A stretch of DNA of 64,000 bases. Source: Mycolicibacter algericus DSM 45454. Its GTDB lineage: Bacteria > Actinomycetota > Actinomycetes > Mycobacteriales > Mycobacteriaceae. A program made the position numbers and the translations under genes. Positions 28,082 to 36,230 of this stretch are shown here, one piece after another. The DNA lies in contig NZ_MVHC01000005.1 of assembly GCF_002086455.1 (NCBI RefSeq), positions 156,001 through 220,000 on the forward strand, written 5' to 3'. Below the pieces are notes generated by a model. That model did not search any database, had not been told where the DNA came from, and was given only the letters and a program-made list of their open reading frames with translations. How positions within the stretch are numbered: position 1 is the stretch's first letter; every line of letters begins with the position of its first letter.

Positions 28082-30495
28082 CCGTCGCGCGGGCCGCCGC
28101 GGGGCTCAGCGACGACGAAGTCGCCCAGCGGGTCGCTGACGGCCAGACCAACGACATTCCGGTGCGTGCCGCGCGCAGTGTGCACGAGATCGTCCGGGCC
28201 AACGTCTTCACCCGGATCAATGCGATCCTGGGCGTGCTGTTCGCCATTGTGCTCACCACCGGTTCGCTGATCAACGGGCTGTTCGGACTGCTGATCGTCT
28301 TCAACAGTGTCATCGGCATGGTCCAGGAGATCCGCGCCAAGCAGACGCTGGACAAACTGGCCATTGTCGGGCAGGCGAAACCGTTGGTGCGCAGGCAATC
28401 CGGGACGGTAGCGCTGCCTCCCCGGGAGGTGGTGCTCGACGACGTCATCGAACTCGGTCCCGGTGACCAGATCGTCGTCGACGGCGACGTCGTCGAGGTG
28501 TCCGATCTGGAGGTCGACGAATCGCTGCTGACCGGTGAAGCCGAGCCGATCGCCAAGAACATCGGGGACCACGTGATGTCGGGCAGTTTCGTGATCTCCG
28601 GCAGCGGCGCCTACCGGGCTACCCGGGTCGGCGGCGAGGCTTACGCCGCCAAGCTGGCCGAGGAGGCCACCAAGTTCACTCTGGTGAAATCCGAACTGCG
28701 CAACGGCATCGACCAGATCCTGAAGTTCATCACCTACCTGCTCATCCCGGCCGGGCTGCTGATCATCTACACGCAGTTGTTCACCACCGACGTGGGCTGG
28801 CGGGCCTCGGTGCTGGCGATGGTCGGGGCGCTGGTGCCGATGGTTCCCGAGGGCTTGGTGCTGATGACGTCGCTGGCGTTCGCCGTCGGGGTGATTCGGC
28901 TGGGACGACGGCAGTGCCTGGTGCAGGAACTGCCGGCGATCGAGGGGCTGGCCCGCGTCGACGTCGTCTGCGCCGACAAGACCGGCACACTGACCGAGAA
29001 CGGCATGCAAGTCTCGGAGATCATCGAATTCGACGGCGCCGCAGGTCTTCCGGTGCATCAGGCGCTGGCGGCGCTGGCCGCCGACGACGCCAGGCCGAAC
29101 GCGAGCATCCAGGCCATCGCCGAGGCGTTCCCGACGTCGCCGGGTTGGGTGGCCAACGCCTGCGAACCGTTCAAGTCGTCCGCCAAGTGGAGCGGTGTCT
29201 CGTACCGCGAACACGGTAACTGGGTCATCGGGGCGCCGGATGTGCTGCTCGAGCCGTCGTCGGCGCCCGCCGAGCAGGCTGAGCGGATCGGGGCGCGGGG
29301 TTTGCGGGTGCTGCTGCTGGGGGTCGGCGACCTGCCCGTCGATCACCCGGACGCGCCGGGGCAGGTCACTCCTGCTGCGCTGGTGGTGCTGGAGCAGAAG
29401 ATCCGGCCAGACGCCCGACCTACCTTGGAATATTTTGCCGCGCAGGAAGTCTCGGTGAAGGTGATCTCCGGTGACAACGCCATCTCGGTGGGTGCGGTGG
29501 CCGGCGAGCTGGGATTGTCCGGGGATGCAATGGACGCTCGCAAGTTGCCGGCCGAGCCGGACCGGCTGGCCGATGCGCTGGAGGAGCACACCGTGTTCGG
29601 CAGGGTGCGACCGGATCAGAAGCGCGCCATGGTGCGCGCCCTGCAGGCACGTGACCACACCGTGGCCATGACCGGTGATGGCGTCAACGACGTGCTCGCG
29701 CTCAAGGACGCCGATATCGGTGTCGCGATGGGAGCGGGCAGCTCGGCGGCGCGCTCGGTGGCGCAGATCGTATTGCTGGACAACAAGTTCGCCACCTTGC
29801 CCTACGTGGTGGGCGAGGGCCGCCGGGTGATCGGCAACATCGAACGGGTAGCGAACCTGTTCTTGACCAAGACGGTGTATTCGGTTCTGCTCGCCCTGCT
29901 GGTCGGCCTGGTCGGGCTGGCGTCGGCGCTGTTCGGCACCGAGCCGCTGCTGTATCCGTTCCAGCCGATCCACGTCACCGTCGCCGCCTGGTTCACCATC
30001 GGAATCCCGGCTTTCATCCTGTCGCTGGCGCCCAACAACGAACGGGCACACCCCGGATTCGTCCAGCGAGTGATGAGCGGGGCGCTGCCGGCCGGCCTGG
30101 TGGTGGGCATCGCCACGTTCACCTCATACCTACTGGCCTACCGCGGCAGCGAGGCCACGGCGGTACAGCAGATCCAGGCCTCCACCACGGCCCTGATCAC
30201 CTTGCTGACCACCGCCGGGTGGGTGTTGGCCGTCGTGGCGAGGCCGTATCAGTGGTGGCGGCTGACGCTGGTGACCTGCTGCGGTCTGGCCTACGTGGGC
30301 ATCTTCGCGATCCCGCTGGCCCGGGAGAAGTTCCTGCTGGATCCCTCCAATGTGGCACTGACCTCGCTGGCACTCGGTGTCGGGGCAGTCGGTGCGGTCG
30401 CCATCGAGGCGGTGTGGTGGGCGCGCGGCGCCATGCTCGGCGAGCGACCCAAGTTGTGGCGAGAGTCGGCAACGACCACAATGACGCAGCGATGA
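28066..30495 (+). CDS. ctpE: CtpE cation-transporting P-type ATPase
   Basis: This 809-residue P-type ATPase has the actuator motif LLTGEAEP (about 162-169), the phosphorylated Asp in [12 protein letters not shown] (about 305), [20 protein letters not shown] in the hinge (about 542-561), and [15 protein letters not shown] in helix 4. About eight to ten membrane helices are visible. M. tuberculosis and M. smegmatis CtpE is reported to take up calcium. The gene begins with GTG inside the metallo-hydrolase gene. M. tuberculosis has Rv0907 between these two genes, and it is missing here. Confidence 0.92.
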   Translation: MVAVLTVARAAAGLSDDEVAQRVADGQTNDIPVRAARSVHEIVRANVFTRINAILGVLFAIVLTTGSLINGLFGLLIVFNSVIGMVQEIRAKQTLDKLAIVGQAKPLVRRQSGTVALPPREVVLDDVIELGPGDQIVVDGDVVEVSDLEVDESLLTGEAEPIAKNIGDHVMSGSFVISGSGAYRATRVGGEAYAAKLAEEATKFTLVKSELRNGIDQILKFITYLLIPAGLLIIYTQLFTTDVGWRASVLAMVGALVPMVPEGLVLMTSLAFAVGVIRLGRRQCLVQELPAIEGLARVDVVCADKTGTLTENGMQVSEIIEFDGAAGLPVHQALAALAADDARPNASIQAIAEAFPTSPGWVANACEPFKSSAKWSGVSYREHGNWVIGAPDVLLEPSSAPAEQAERIGARGLRVLLLGVGDLPVDHPDAPGQVTPAALVVLEQKIRPDARPTLEYFAAQEVSVKVISGDNAISVGAVAGELGLSGDAMDARKLPAEPDRLADALEEHTVFGRVRPDQKRAMVRALQARDHTVAMTGDGVNDVLALKDADIGVAMGAGSSAARSVAQIVLLDNKFATLPYVVGEGRRVIGNIERVANLFLTKTVYSVLLALLVGLVGLASALFGTEPLLYPFQPIHVTVAAWFTIGIPAFILSLAPNNERAHPGFVQRVMSGALPAGLVVGIATFTSYLLAYRGSEATAVQQIQASTTALITLLTTAGWVLAVVARPYQWWRLTLVTCCGLAYVGIFAIPLAREKFLLDPSNVALTSLALGVGAVGAVAIEAVWWARGAMLGERPKLWRESATTTMTQR

Positions 30496-30534
30496 ACACG
30501 GGATAACCGGGGACAAGAAGGGAAACAGAATCAC

Positions 30535-30972
30535 ATGGCCAAGCTCTCCGGCTCCATCGACGTCCCACTTCCTCCCGAGGAGGCCTGGGGTCACGCCTCG
30601 GATTTGTCGCGTTACAAGGAGTGGCTGACCATCCACCGGGTGTGGCGCAGCGTGCTGCCCGACACCCTGGAGAAGGGCACGACGCTCGAGTCGATCGTCG
30701 AGGTCAAAGGCATGCCCAACCGGATCAAGTGGACGATCGTGAACTACAAACCGCCGACGGGGATGACCCTCAACGGCGACGGCAAGGGCGGGGTCAAGAT
30801 CAAGCTGCTCGCCAAGGTCGCCCCAGCCGGCGACGGGTCCAAGGTCAGCTTCGATGTTCATCTGGGCGGGCCGGCGCTGTTCGGGCCGATCGGCATGCTG
30901 GTGGCCGCCGCGCTGAAGAGCGACATCAACGAGTCGCTGCAGAAGTTCGTCACGGTTTTCGCGCCGGCTTGA
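30535..30972 (+). CDS. SRPBCC protein, Rv0910-like
   Basis: This 145-residue protein starts MAKLSGSIDVPLPPEEAW and contains SDLSRYKEWLTIHRVWRS and GMPNRIKWTIVNY, closely resembling Rv0910. The fold is a lipid-binding-type SRPBCC barrel. In M. tuberculosis Rv0910 has been proposed as the toxin of a pair with Rv0909. Here only 39 bases separate it from ctpE, so no Rv0909 equivalent fits, and the toxin role is doubtful in this organism. GGGAAACAG lies before the ATG. Confidence 0.88.
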   Translation: MAKLSGSIDVPLPPEEAWGHASDLSRYKEWLTIHRVWRSVLPDTLEKGTTLESIVEVKGMPNRIKWTIVNYKPPTGMTLNGDGKGGVKIKLLAKVAPAGDGSKVSFDVHLGGPALFGPIGMLVAAALKSDINESLQKFVTVFAPA

Positions 30973-31051
30973 GTGGTTGGGCGCCATGCCATCCCGTCAC
31001 CGGGGCAGTCGCGGCCACGGCGGGCTTGTCGATGCGGGCTAGTGTCACAAC

Positions 31052-31471
31052 ATGACTCGCGTACACCCGGGCTGGCTCGTCGCACTGTTCGCTGCGATCC
31101 TGTCGGTCAGTGCGTGGCTGCCCTGGCTGACCACCTCGGCCCACGGGGGTGGGCGTGCCAGCGCGATCGGCGGCACCGCCGGCAGTATCGCCTTGCCGCC
31201 CCGCTTCGGCGTCGGCCAGTTGATCGTGCTGTTGGCCGCCGTGCTGCTGGTGGCCGGTGCGATGATCGGCCGTGGGCTGTTCAGCAGACTGGCATCGGTT
31301 GTCGCACTGGTGCTCTCACTGGGCATCGTCGCATTGGGCGTGGCGTTCTACCGGCTCAACGTCGTCGCGCCGATCACCGCGGGCTACGGGCTGTACATCG
31401 GCGCGGTCAGCGTGGCCGGCGCACTGGGCTGCTCGGTGTGGGCGCTGGTGTCGGCGGGGCGTCGAGGCTGA
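31052..31471 (+). CDS. Four-helix membrane protein, unknown
   Basis: This 139-residue protein has four hydrophobic segments (about 7-27, 51-72, 78-97, 108-131) with a Gly/His-rich loop after helix 1 (TTSAHGGGRAS). It has no catalytic motif. The layout resembles small actinobacterial membrane proteins of unknown function. It starts with ATG and stands alone, 79 bases after the Rv0910-like gene and convergent with the SDR gene 16 bases downstream. I do not recognise the family. Confidence 0.75.
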   Translation: MTRVHPGWLVALFAAILSVSAWLPWLTTSAHGGGRASAIGGTAGSIALPPRFGVGQLIVLLAAVLLVAGAMIGRGLFSRLASVVALVLSLGIVALGVAFYRLNVVAPITAGYGLYIGAVSVAGALGCSVWALVSAGRRG

Positions 31472-31487
31472 GCCCCGGCACCGGCGG

Positions 31488-32237
31488 CTACACGGTGAAA
31501 CCGCCGTCGACGTTCCAGTTCGCGCCGGTGACGAATCCGGACTCCGGGCCGGCGAGAAAGCTCACGATGGCGGCGACATCGTTGACGTGCCCGTAGCGGC
31601 CGAGCGGCATGAGCTTCTTCAAGCTCTCGGGGAAGTCACCGCCGTTGTCGGGGTTGGCATCGGTGTCGATCGGACCCGGTTGCACGTTGTTGACGGTGAT
31701 GCCGCGTGGGCCGAGTTCGCGTGCCAGGCCCCTGGTGAACGACGCCACCGCGCCCTTGGTCATGCCGTATACCGAGAACCCGGGGGTCGGAATCCGATCG
31801 GCGTTGATGCTGCCGATGTTGATGATCCGCGAGCCCTCACCCAGGTGCTTCACGGCGGTGCGTGTCGCCCAGAACATTCCGCCGATGTTGACCGCCACGA
31901 GGCGGTCGAACTGCTCGGCCGGAAAGTCATCGACCAGCGCCCCGTACGCGACGGCGGCGTTGTTCACCAGCACGTCCAGCCCGCCGAGTTCGGTGGCGGC
32001 TTGCTCGACCGCGGCCACCACCTGGGCGGGATCGCCGGAGTCGGCCTGGATGGCGACCGTCTTTCCGCCGTTGGCGGTGACCTCGGCGACGACCTTGTCG
32101 GCCTCGGCCGCCGATGCCGAATACGTGAAGGCCACCGCGGCGCCGTCGGCGGTCAATCGTCGTACGGTCTCCGCACCGATGCCGCGGGAACCTCCGGTGA
32201 CCAGTGCCCGCCGTCCCGTCAGGGGTGCTGTGCTCAT
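31488..32237 (-). CDS. Short-chain dehydrogenase/reductase
   Basis: This 249-residue classical SDR has the cofactor motif TGGSRGIG (about 14-21), NNAAV (about 90), and the catalytic Ser-Tyr-Lys set in SINADRIPTPGFSVYGMTKG (about 140-160). The C-terminal VTGANWNVDGGF is the usual end of the family. It should oxidise or reduce a small alcohol/ketone with NAD(P)H. It diverges from a TetR gene across 115 bases holding a palindrome, so it is probably that regulator's target. The substrate is unknown. Confidence 0.92.
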   Translation of the reverse strand: MSTAPLTGRRALVTGGSRGIGAETVRRLTADGAAVAFTYSASAAEADKVVAEVTANGGKTVAIQADSGDPAQVVAAVEQAATELGGLDVLVNNAAVAYGALVDDFPAEQFDRLVAVNIGGMFWATRTAVKHLGEGSRIINIGSINADRIPTPGFSVYGMTKGAVASFTRGLARELGPRGITVNNVQPGPIDTDANPDNGGDFPESLKKLMPLGRYGHVNDVAAIVSFLAGPESGFVTGANWNVDGGFTV

Positions 32238-32276
32238 GTCGTGGCCTTTCAGCTAATTACGAACCGACGTGTTACT

Positions 32277-32284
32277 TAGTACTA
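32277..32284. promoter_or_regulatory. Candidate TetR operator in SDR/TetR divergent region
   Basis: TAGTACTA is a perfect 8-base palindrome within the longer imperfect dyad CTTAGTACTATGAG. It lies in the AT-rich centre of the region between the SDR gene and the divergent TetR gene. Placement suits an operator controlling both, but binding is inferred. Confidence 0.4.
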
Positions 32285-32352
32285 TGAGCTCAAGGCCGTT
32301 CCGAAGCGAATGCATTCCCGGTGTGGTCGGAGTCACAGAGAGGCGGGGCGCG

Positions 32353-32904
32353 ATGGCGGTGGGCCGGCCACGCGAGTTCGACCCCGATCAAGTCGAGCAC
32401 GAGGCGATGAAGCTGTTCTGGGCCCACGGCTTCGACGGCGTCTCGATCTCCGACATCAGCGCCGCGACCGGGGTCAACCGCCGCAGCATCTACGCGGAGT
32501 TCGGCTGCAAGGAGCAGCTGTACGAGCGAGCGATGCAGCGGTACGTCGCGGGGCCGGGCGGCTACCTCGTCGAGGCGCTCGCGCTGCCGACCGCCCGTAG
32601 CGTCGCCGCAGCGGTGGTCCACGGGGCGGCCGACGCCGTCAGCGGCGACCCGCGCGGCTGTTTCACCATCGACGACGGCCCGGGAGTGGCCGAAATGCGG
32701 GAGGCGTCGGTGCGCCGGCTCGCGCAGCGATTCGACGCGGCGGTGGCCGACGGCGAGCTGTCCGGCGTCGACACCCTGCTGCTTGCCCGCTGGATCGCCA
32801 CGGTATGTCAGGGCATCGCAATCCAGGCACGAGGCGGAGTCAGTCGTGCCGATCTGCACGCGCTGGCCGACGTGGCGTTGACGGGCTGGCCGGGCTCCTG
32901 CTGA
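32353..32904 (+). CDS. TetR family transcriptional regulator
   Basis: This 183-residue regulator starts MAVGRPREFDPDQVEHEAMKL and has the helix-turn-helix VSISDISAATGVNRRSIYAEFGCKEQLYERAM (in two parts about 30-60). The C-terminal ligand domain includes GDPRGCFTIDDGP (about 98-110), like the TetR_C_33-type group near redox or aldehyde-responsive regulators. ATG at 32353 follows a GAGAGGCGGGG stretch; the open frame extends to 32269 without family similarity. It likely controls the divergent SDR gene and itself. Confidence 0.88.
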   Translation: MAVGRPREFDPDQVEHEAMKLFWAHGFDGVSISDISAATGVNRRSIYAEFGCKEQLYERAMQRYVAGPGGYLVEALALPTARSVAAAVVHGAADAVSGDPRGCFTIDDGPGVAEMREASVRRLAQRFDAAVADGELSGVDTLLLARWIATVCQGIAIQARGGVSRADLHALADVALTGWPGSC

Positions 32905-32935
32905 CGCCGCGGCATCGCTCGGCGGCGACTCCGGG

Positions 32936-33754
32936 TCACCGCAGCGCGGCGATGACCTTCGCGAAGGCTTCGGCGTGGTGCTGCTGCACGGTGAAGTAGC
33001 TCACCCCGTAGCGCCGGCGGTATTCCCGCAGCGTGTCGGCCATCTCGTGCGGTGACCCCGACAGCACGGCGGGCATGGCCAGCAGTTCCTGATCCGACAG
33101 GGTCGGAGCGAATCGGCGAGTCAGCGACAGGTCGGGCATCCCGGAGGCATCGGTGGGCACGGCCGTGATGGCGAGATTCAGTTCCAGCGTGTCGAACCGA
33201 TCGCCGGCGGCGGCGCGGACGAAGGCGACGCGCTCGGCCAGTGCGTCATCCGCCCCGGCCACCCGTGCCCCGGTCAGTCCGATGATGTCGGCGTGCCGTG
33301 CCGCCACGGTGAGCAGTCGGTCGCCGCTGCCGGCGATGAGGATGGGCACGTCCGGCTGGTGCGTCGCCACATACGTCGTGAGGTGTTCCAGGTAGGCGAT
33401 GCGGCGTGCAGCCGTCGGGAACGGTAGTTCGGCGGCTTCGAACTCCGCCCGGACGTACCCGGCGCCCAGGCCGACCTCGAGTCGCCCACCGGACAGCAGG
33501 TCGGTGTCGGCGACATCGCGGGCCAGTAATGCCGGTTTGTAGAAGCAGGCGTTGAGCACATAGGTACCCAGCCGGATGCTGGTGGTGGCTGCGGCGGCCG
33601 CGACCAAAGCGGGGAAGGGGGCTGGGGCGCCCAGGTGATCGGGCACGTGGAGAACATCGAACCCGAACCCTTCCAGCCGCCGCGCGGTCTCGGCCAGGGC
33701 GGTCGCGGACCGGATCGCGTGCAGGCCGACGCCGAAGCGAAACTGCTTGTCCAC
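32936..33754 (-). CDS. LLM-class flavin/F420-dependent oxidoreductase
   Basis: This 272-residue luciferase-like protein has FRFGVGLHAIRSATALAETA at the start, the strand-helix motif GFDVLHVPDHLGAPAPFPAL (about 31-50), IRLGTYVLNACFYKPALLARDVA and RLEVGLGAGYVRAEFE (about 90-105). This fits mycobacterial LLM enzymes of the F420 type. GTG at 33754 is chosen because AGGAGG lies 6 bases upstream; the TTG just before it is too close. The neighbour upstream ends 10 bases away on the same strand, so cotranscription with the gamma-glutamyl fusion gene is likely. The substrate is unknown. Confidence 0.88.
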   Translation of the reverse strand: MDKQFRFGVGLHAIRSATALAETARRLEGFGFDVLHVPDHLGAPAPFPALVAAAAATTSIRLGTYVLNACFYKPALLARDVADTDLLSGGRLEVGLGAGYVRAEFEAAELPFPTAARRIAYLEHLTTYVATHQPDVPILIAGSGDRLLTVAARHADIIGLTGARVAGADDALAERVAFVRAAAGDRFDTLELNLAITAVPTDASGMPDLSLTRRFAPTLSDQELLAMPAVLSGSPHEMADTLREYRRRYGVSYFTVQQHHAEAFAKVIAALR

Positions 33755-33764
33755 CAACTACCTC

Positions 33765-34826
33765 CTAATCCCAGGACCGGGCTGCCAAGGCCAGGCCCCG
33801 CACCAGTGCCGACGTGACCGGCGAGAGGCCGTCCTGGCCGGGCGGTTGGCTGCGAGGACTGATGCCCCGGACCCGCGGCGACAGTTCCAGTTGGGCCCCG
33901 CCGCCGCGGGTCTGATTGACCGGGTTCGCCGGATGCAGGCCGCGCAGCCCCGCCGGGATCGCCTCGAGGTCGGTGATCACCTGATAGCCGGGCAGAACCA
34001 GGCAGCGGGCGAGGTGCTCGGCCAGGCGGCGGTTACGGCCACCGGCCAGCAGTTGGGTGCTGCGTCCGATCCGGCCGTAGCCGTGCAGCGACACCACGAC
34101 GTCGACATGGTCGAGAAATTCGGCGAGCCGCGGCGACTCCGCGGCGAGATAACGCGTCGACGGCAGGTGCCGCGGGTATCCGTCGGGATGCCGCACCAGA
34201 TACACCGATGCCCCGGCCGCGTCGGCGGCGCGTTCGGCGATCACGTCGGTCATCTGCTCCAAGCCCCCGCCGTGAATGGCCAGGAAGCCGAACCGCGACC
34301 GCAGCCGACTGTCCTCGATGACGTCGGATTCGGCCAGCAACGCCGAAAGCGATTGCGGCCCAGCATGGTCGGCGGGGGGAGTGCGCGGCGGCCATTGGAT
34401 CGGATCCCAGCGGCGCAGAAACTCGATCCATGCCGGCGGAAGCCCGTGTTGGACGGCTGCGCCGATGATGCGCTCCAGATAACCGTCGCGCGGCGCACCG
34501 GTCTGCACCCGATGGTCGATATAGACCCACGCCGGCGACGAGCCGTCGGTGGTGTGGATGGTCAGCCGGTCGCGGCGGTAGCGCACCGGTACGCCTTCGG
34601 CGCTGTCCAGCGCGGCCAGGTCGCGATCGGACACCCGCCACAACACCCCGTGGACCCGCGATCCGGGGAACGGCTCGACGGTGGCGACACCGCGCTGATT
34701 GATCAGCCAGTCATGGTCGGCTAGCGTCGCCGGCCGGGGGTCCGACGCTTCGGGGCAGCGGCGCGCCATCTGCTGTGCGCACAGGTTGGACCCGTACGCG
34801 AAGTAGGCGTGCTGTGTCGCCGTCAC
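33765..34826 (-). CDS. Gamma-glutamylcyclotransferase / poly-gamma-glutamate hydrolase fusion
   Basis: This 353-residue protein joins two domains. Residues about 1-135 look like a gamma-glutamylcyclotransferase: HAYFAYGSNL (the substrate-phosphate-like YGSN loop), VHGVLWRVSDRDLAALDSAEG and VPVRYRRDRL. Residues about 165-353 look like the poly-gamma-glutamate hydrolase (PghP) family: LAIHGGGLEQMTDVIAERAA, VVVSLHGYGR and NPVNQTRGGGAQLELSPRVR. The His/Glu residues in HGGGLE and the His in LHGYG are likely zinc ligands. Both domains act on gamma-glutamyl bonds. No signal peptide is seen. GTG is the start. Confidence 0.78.
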   Translation of the reverse strand: MTATQHAYFAYGSNLCAQQMARRCPEASDPRPATLADHDWLINQRGVATVEPFPGSRVHGVLWRVSDRDLAALDSAEGVPVRYRRDRLTIHTTDGSSPAWVYIDHRVQTGAPRDGYLERIIGAAVQHGLPPAWIEFLRRWDPIQWPPRTPPADHAGPQSLSALLAESDVIEDSRLRSRFGFLAIHGGGLEQMTDVIAERAADAAGASVYLVRHPDGYPRHLPSTRYLAAESPRLAEFLDHVDVVVSLHGYGRIGRSTQLLAGGRNRRLAEHLARCLVLPGYQVITDLEAIPAGLRGLHPANPVNQTRGGGAQLELSPRVRGISPRSQPPGQDGLSPVTSALVRGLALAARSWD

Positions 34827-34900
34827 CTAGCCCGGCGACTGCCTGATGATCACCACAATCTGCAGACTAACGGTGGCCGGGCCGGACCGGCGCCATGTCG

Positions 34901-36055
34901 TCAGCGTGGCGGACGCGCCGGGGGTGCGGGAGTGGATGCCGTGGGCGTCGGGGTGGGCCGGGTGCCGGTGCCGGCCGTCTCCGTCGGCTGCGCCTCGGGG
35001 AACACCCACTTCCCGGAGAGGATCTCCTGTTCGGGCTGATAGAGCCGGACCAGATAGTTCCAACCCGGCGTGACCGGCAGGCAGTTGACGACATCAGCCG
35101 AGCAGCCGCCGAACTGTATGGTCACCGATCCGTCGTCGGCCTTTGTCGCGGTGACGTCGTTGACCGAGTAGGCCTGCTGCGGATTCTCGGTGAAATAGCC
35201 GTTCTTGTTGTAGACACTGACCGACCAGAAGGCGTTCACCGGGACGTCTTTGACGGTCAGCCGATACACGGTGTTGCCGTCGTTGCGGGCCGGGGTGACG
35301 TTCAGATACAACGCCTCGGTCTCCGGGTTACCGCCCCAGGCCGCTGCGGCGCCGATCAGGTGCCGCACCGGGTCGGTGTCGGCCAAGCTGCCGAACATGC
35401 CGCGGGTGTCGGGGATCGTCTCGGCCAGTACCAGCAGCGCGTCGCTGACCTTCTTCTGGCTGACCGGATCCCACCGGGGAACGTCGAAGGTTCCGGACTC
35501 CTGCTGCGTCACGGTGATCTGGTCCTGCAATCGGTGTGCTGCCCGCAGGTCATCGGGGTCCTTGGGGTTGGCCAGGATGCGGACGGCGATCATCACGTAG
35601 CGGGTGGCGACGTGGTCTTGGTCGAGCGTGTGCTCGCCGCTGCCGTAGAACATGTCGGTGACGTATTCGTCCTGGTTGATCACCTGCGCCGACATGTACC
35701 GCTCACCGGGGTCGGGCAGGGTGATCGTCACCGGGGCCGCCTGCAGGTCGAACACCGCCGCCGAATACAGGGTGTCCCGGTTGGATCGCACCACCAGCTG
35801 CCGGTCGATCGGGGTGAGCTCACGCATGTGGAAGAACCGACCGAATCCGTTCTCATTGACGACGTTGGTGAACTCCTGGTCGGTGACGGCCCGCACGAAG
35901 TTGTCCGGCGACACCAACACCATGCCGTTGGGAGTGCTGCGCGGCGCCAGGTGTGCCAGCGGGTCCGGGCCTGACTTGGTCACGGTCAGCCCGCATCCCG
36001 TCAGTGCCAGGGCGGTCGTCACCGCGCCGAACGCAGAAACCCATCGCTTGGACAT
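34901..36055 (-). CDS. DUF1254/DUF1214 family lipoprotein
   Basis: This 384-residue protein has a lipoprotein signal (lipobox LALTGC, about 15-20). A DUF1254 domain follows (about 40-180; FFHMRELTPIDRQLVVRSNRDTL, in parts), then a DUF1214 domain (about 235-355; VPVNAFWSVSVYNKNGYFTEN, in parts). It ends in a Thr/Pro-rich tail. ATG at 36055 is chosen to place the signal peptide. DUF1254/1214 proteins are widespread in mycobacteria and of unknown biochemistry. It diverges from another large secreted protein that has DUF1214-like segments. Confidence 0.85.
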   Translation of the reverse strand: MSKRWVSAFGAVTTALALTGCGLTVTKSGPDPLAHLAPRSTPNGMVLVSPDNFVRAVTDQEFTNVVNENGFGRFFHMRELTPIDRQLVVRSNRDTLYSAAVFDLQAAPVTITLPDPGERYMSAQVINQDEYVTDMFYGSGEHTLDQDHVATRYVMIAVRILANPKDPDDLRAAHRLQDQITVTQQESGTFDVPRWDPVSQKKVSDALLVLAETIPDTRGMFGSLADTDPVRHLIGAAAAWGGNPETEALYLNVTPARNDGNTVYRLTVKDVPVNAFWSVSVYNKNGYFTENPQQAYSVNDVTATKADDGSVTIQFGGCSADVVNCLPVTPGWNYLVRLYQPEQEILSGKWVFPEAQPTETAGTGTRPTPTPTASTPAPPARPPR

Positions 36056-36230
36056 GCAGCGCAACCTACCTGGCGCCATCGGCCGATGTCGTCAAAGGGT
36101 TTCGCAACACGAGTAGCGGAATTCGCGTGTGAGCTGTTGCACGGCCTCGGATACCGACGTAGGGTCCCGAATGAGAGTTCACCATTAATTCGATGTGCAA
36201 ATGATGAGAGCCCAATCCGAAGGAGTGGCC

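Noticed and set aside
27775..30051. 758-residue minus-strand open frame
   Set aside because: It lies antisense to ctpE, which has every P-type ATPase motif; the reverse frame is Gln/His-rich with no recognisable domain.
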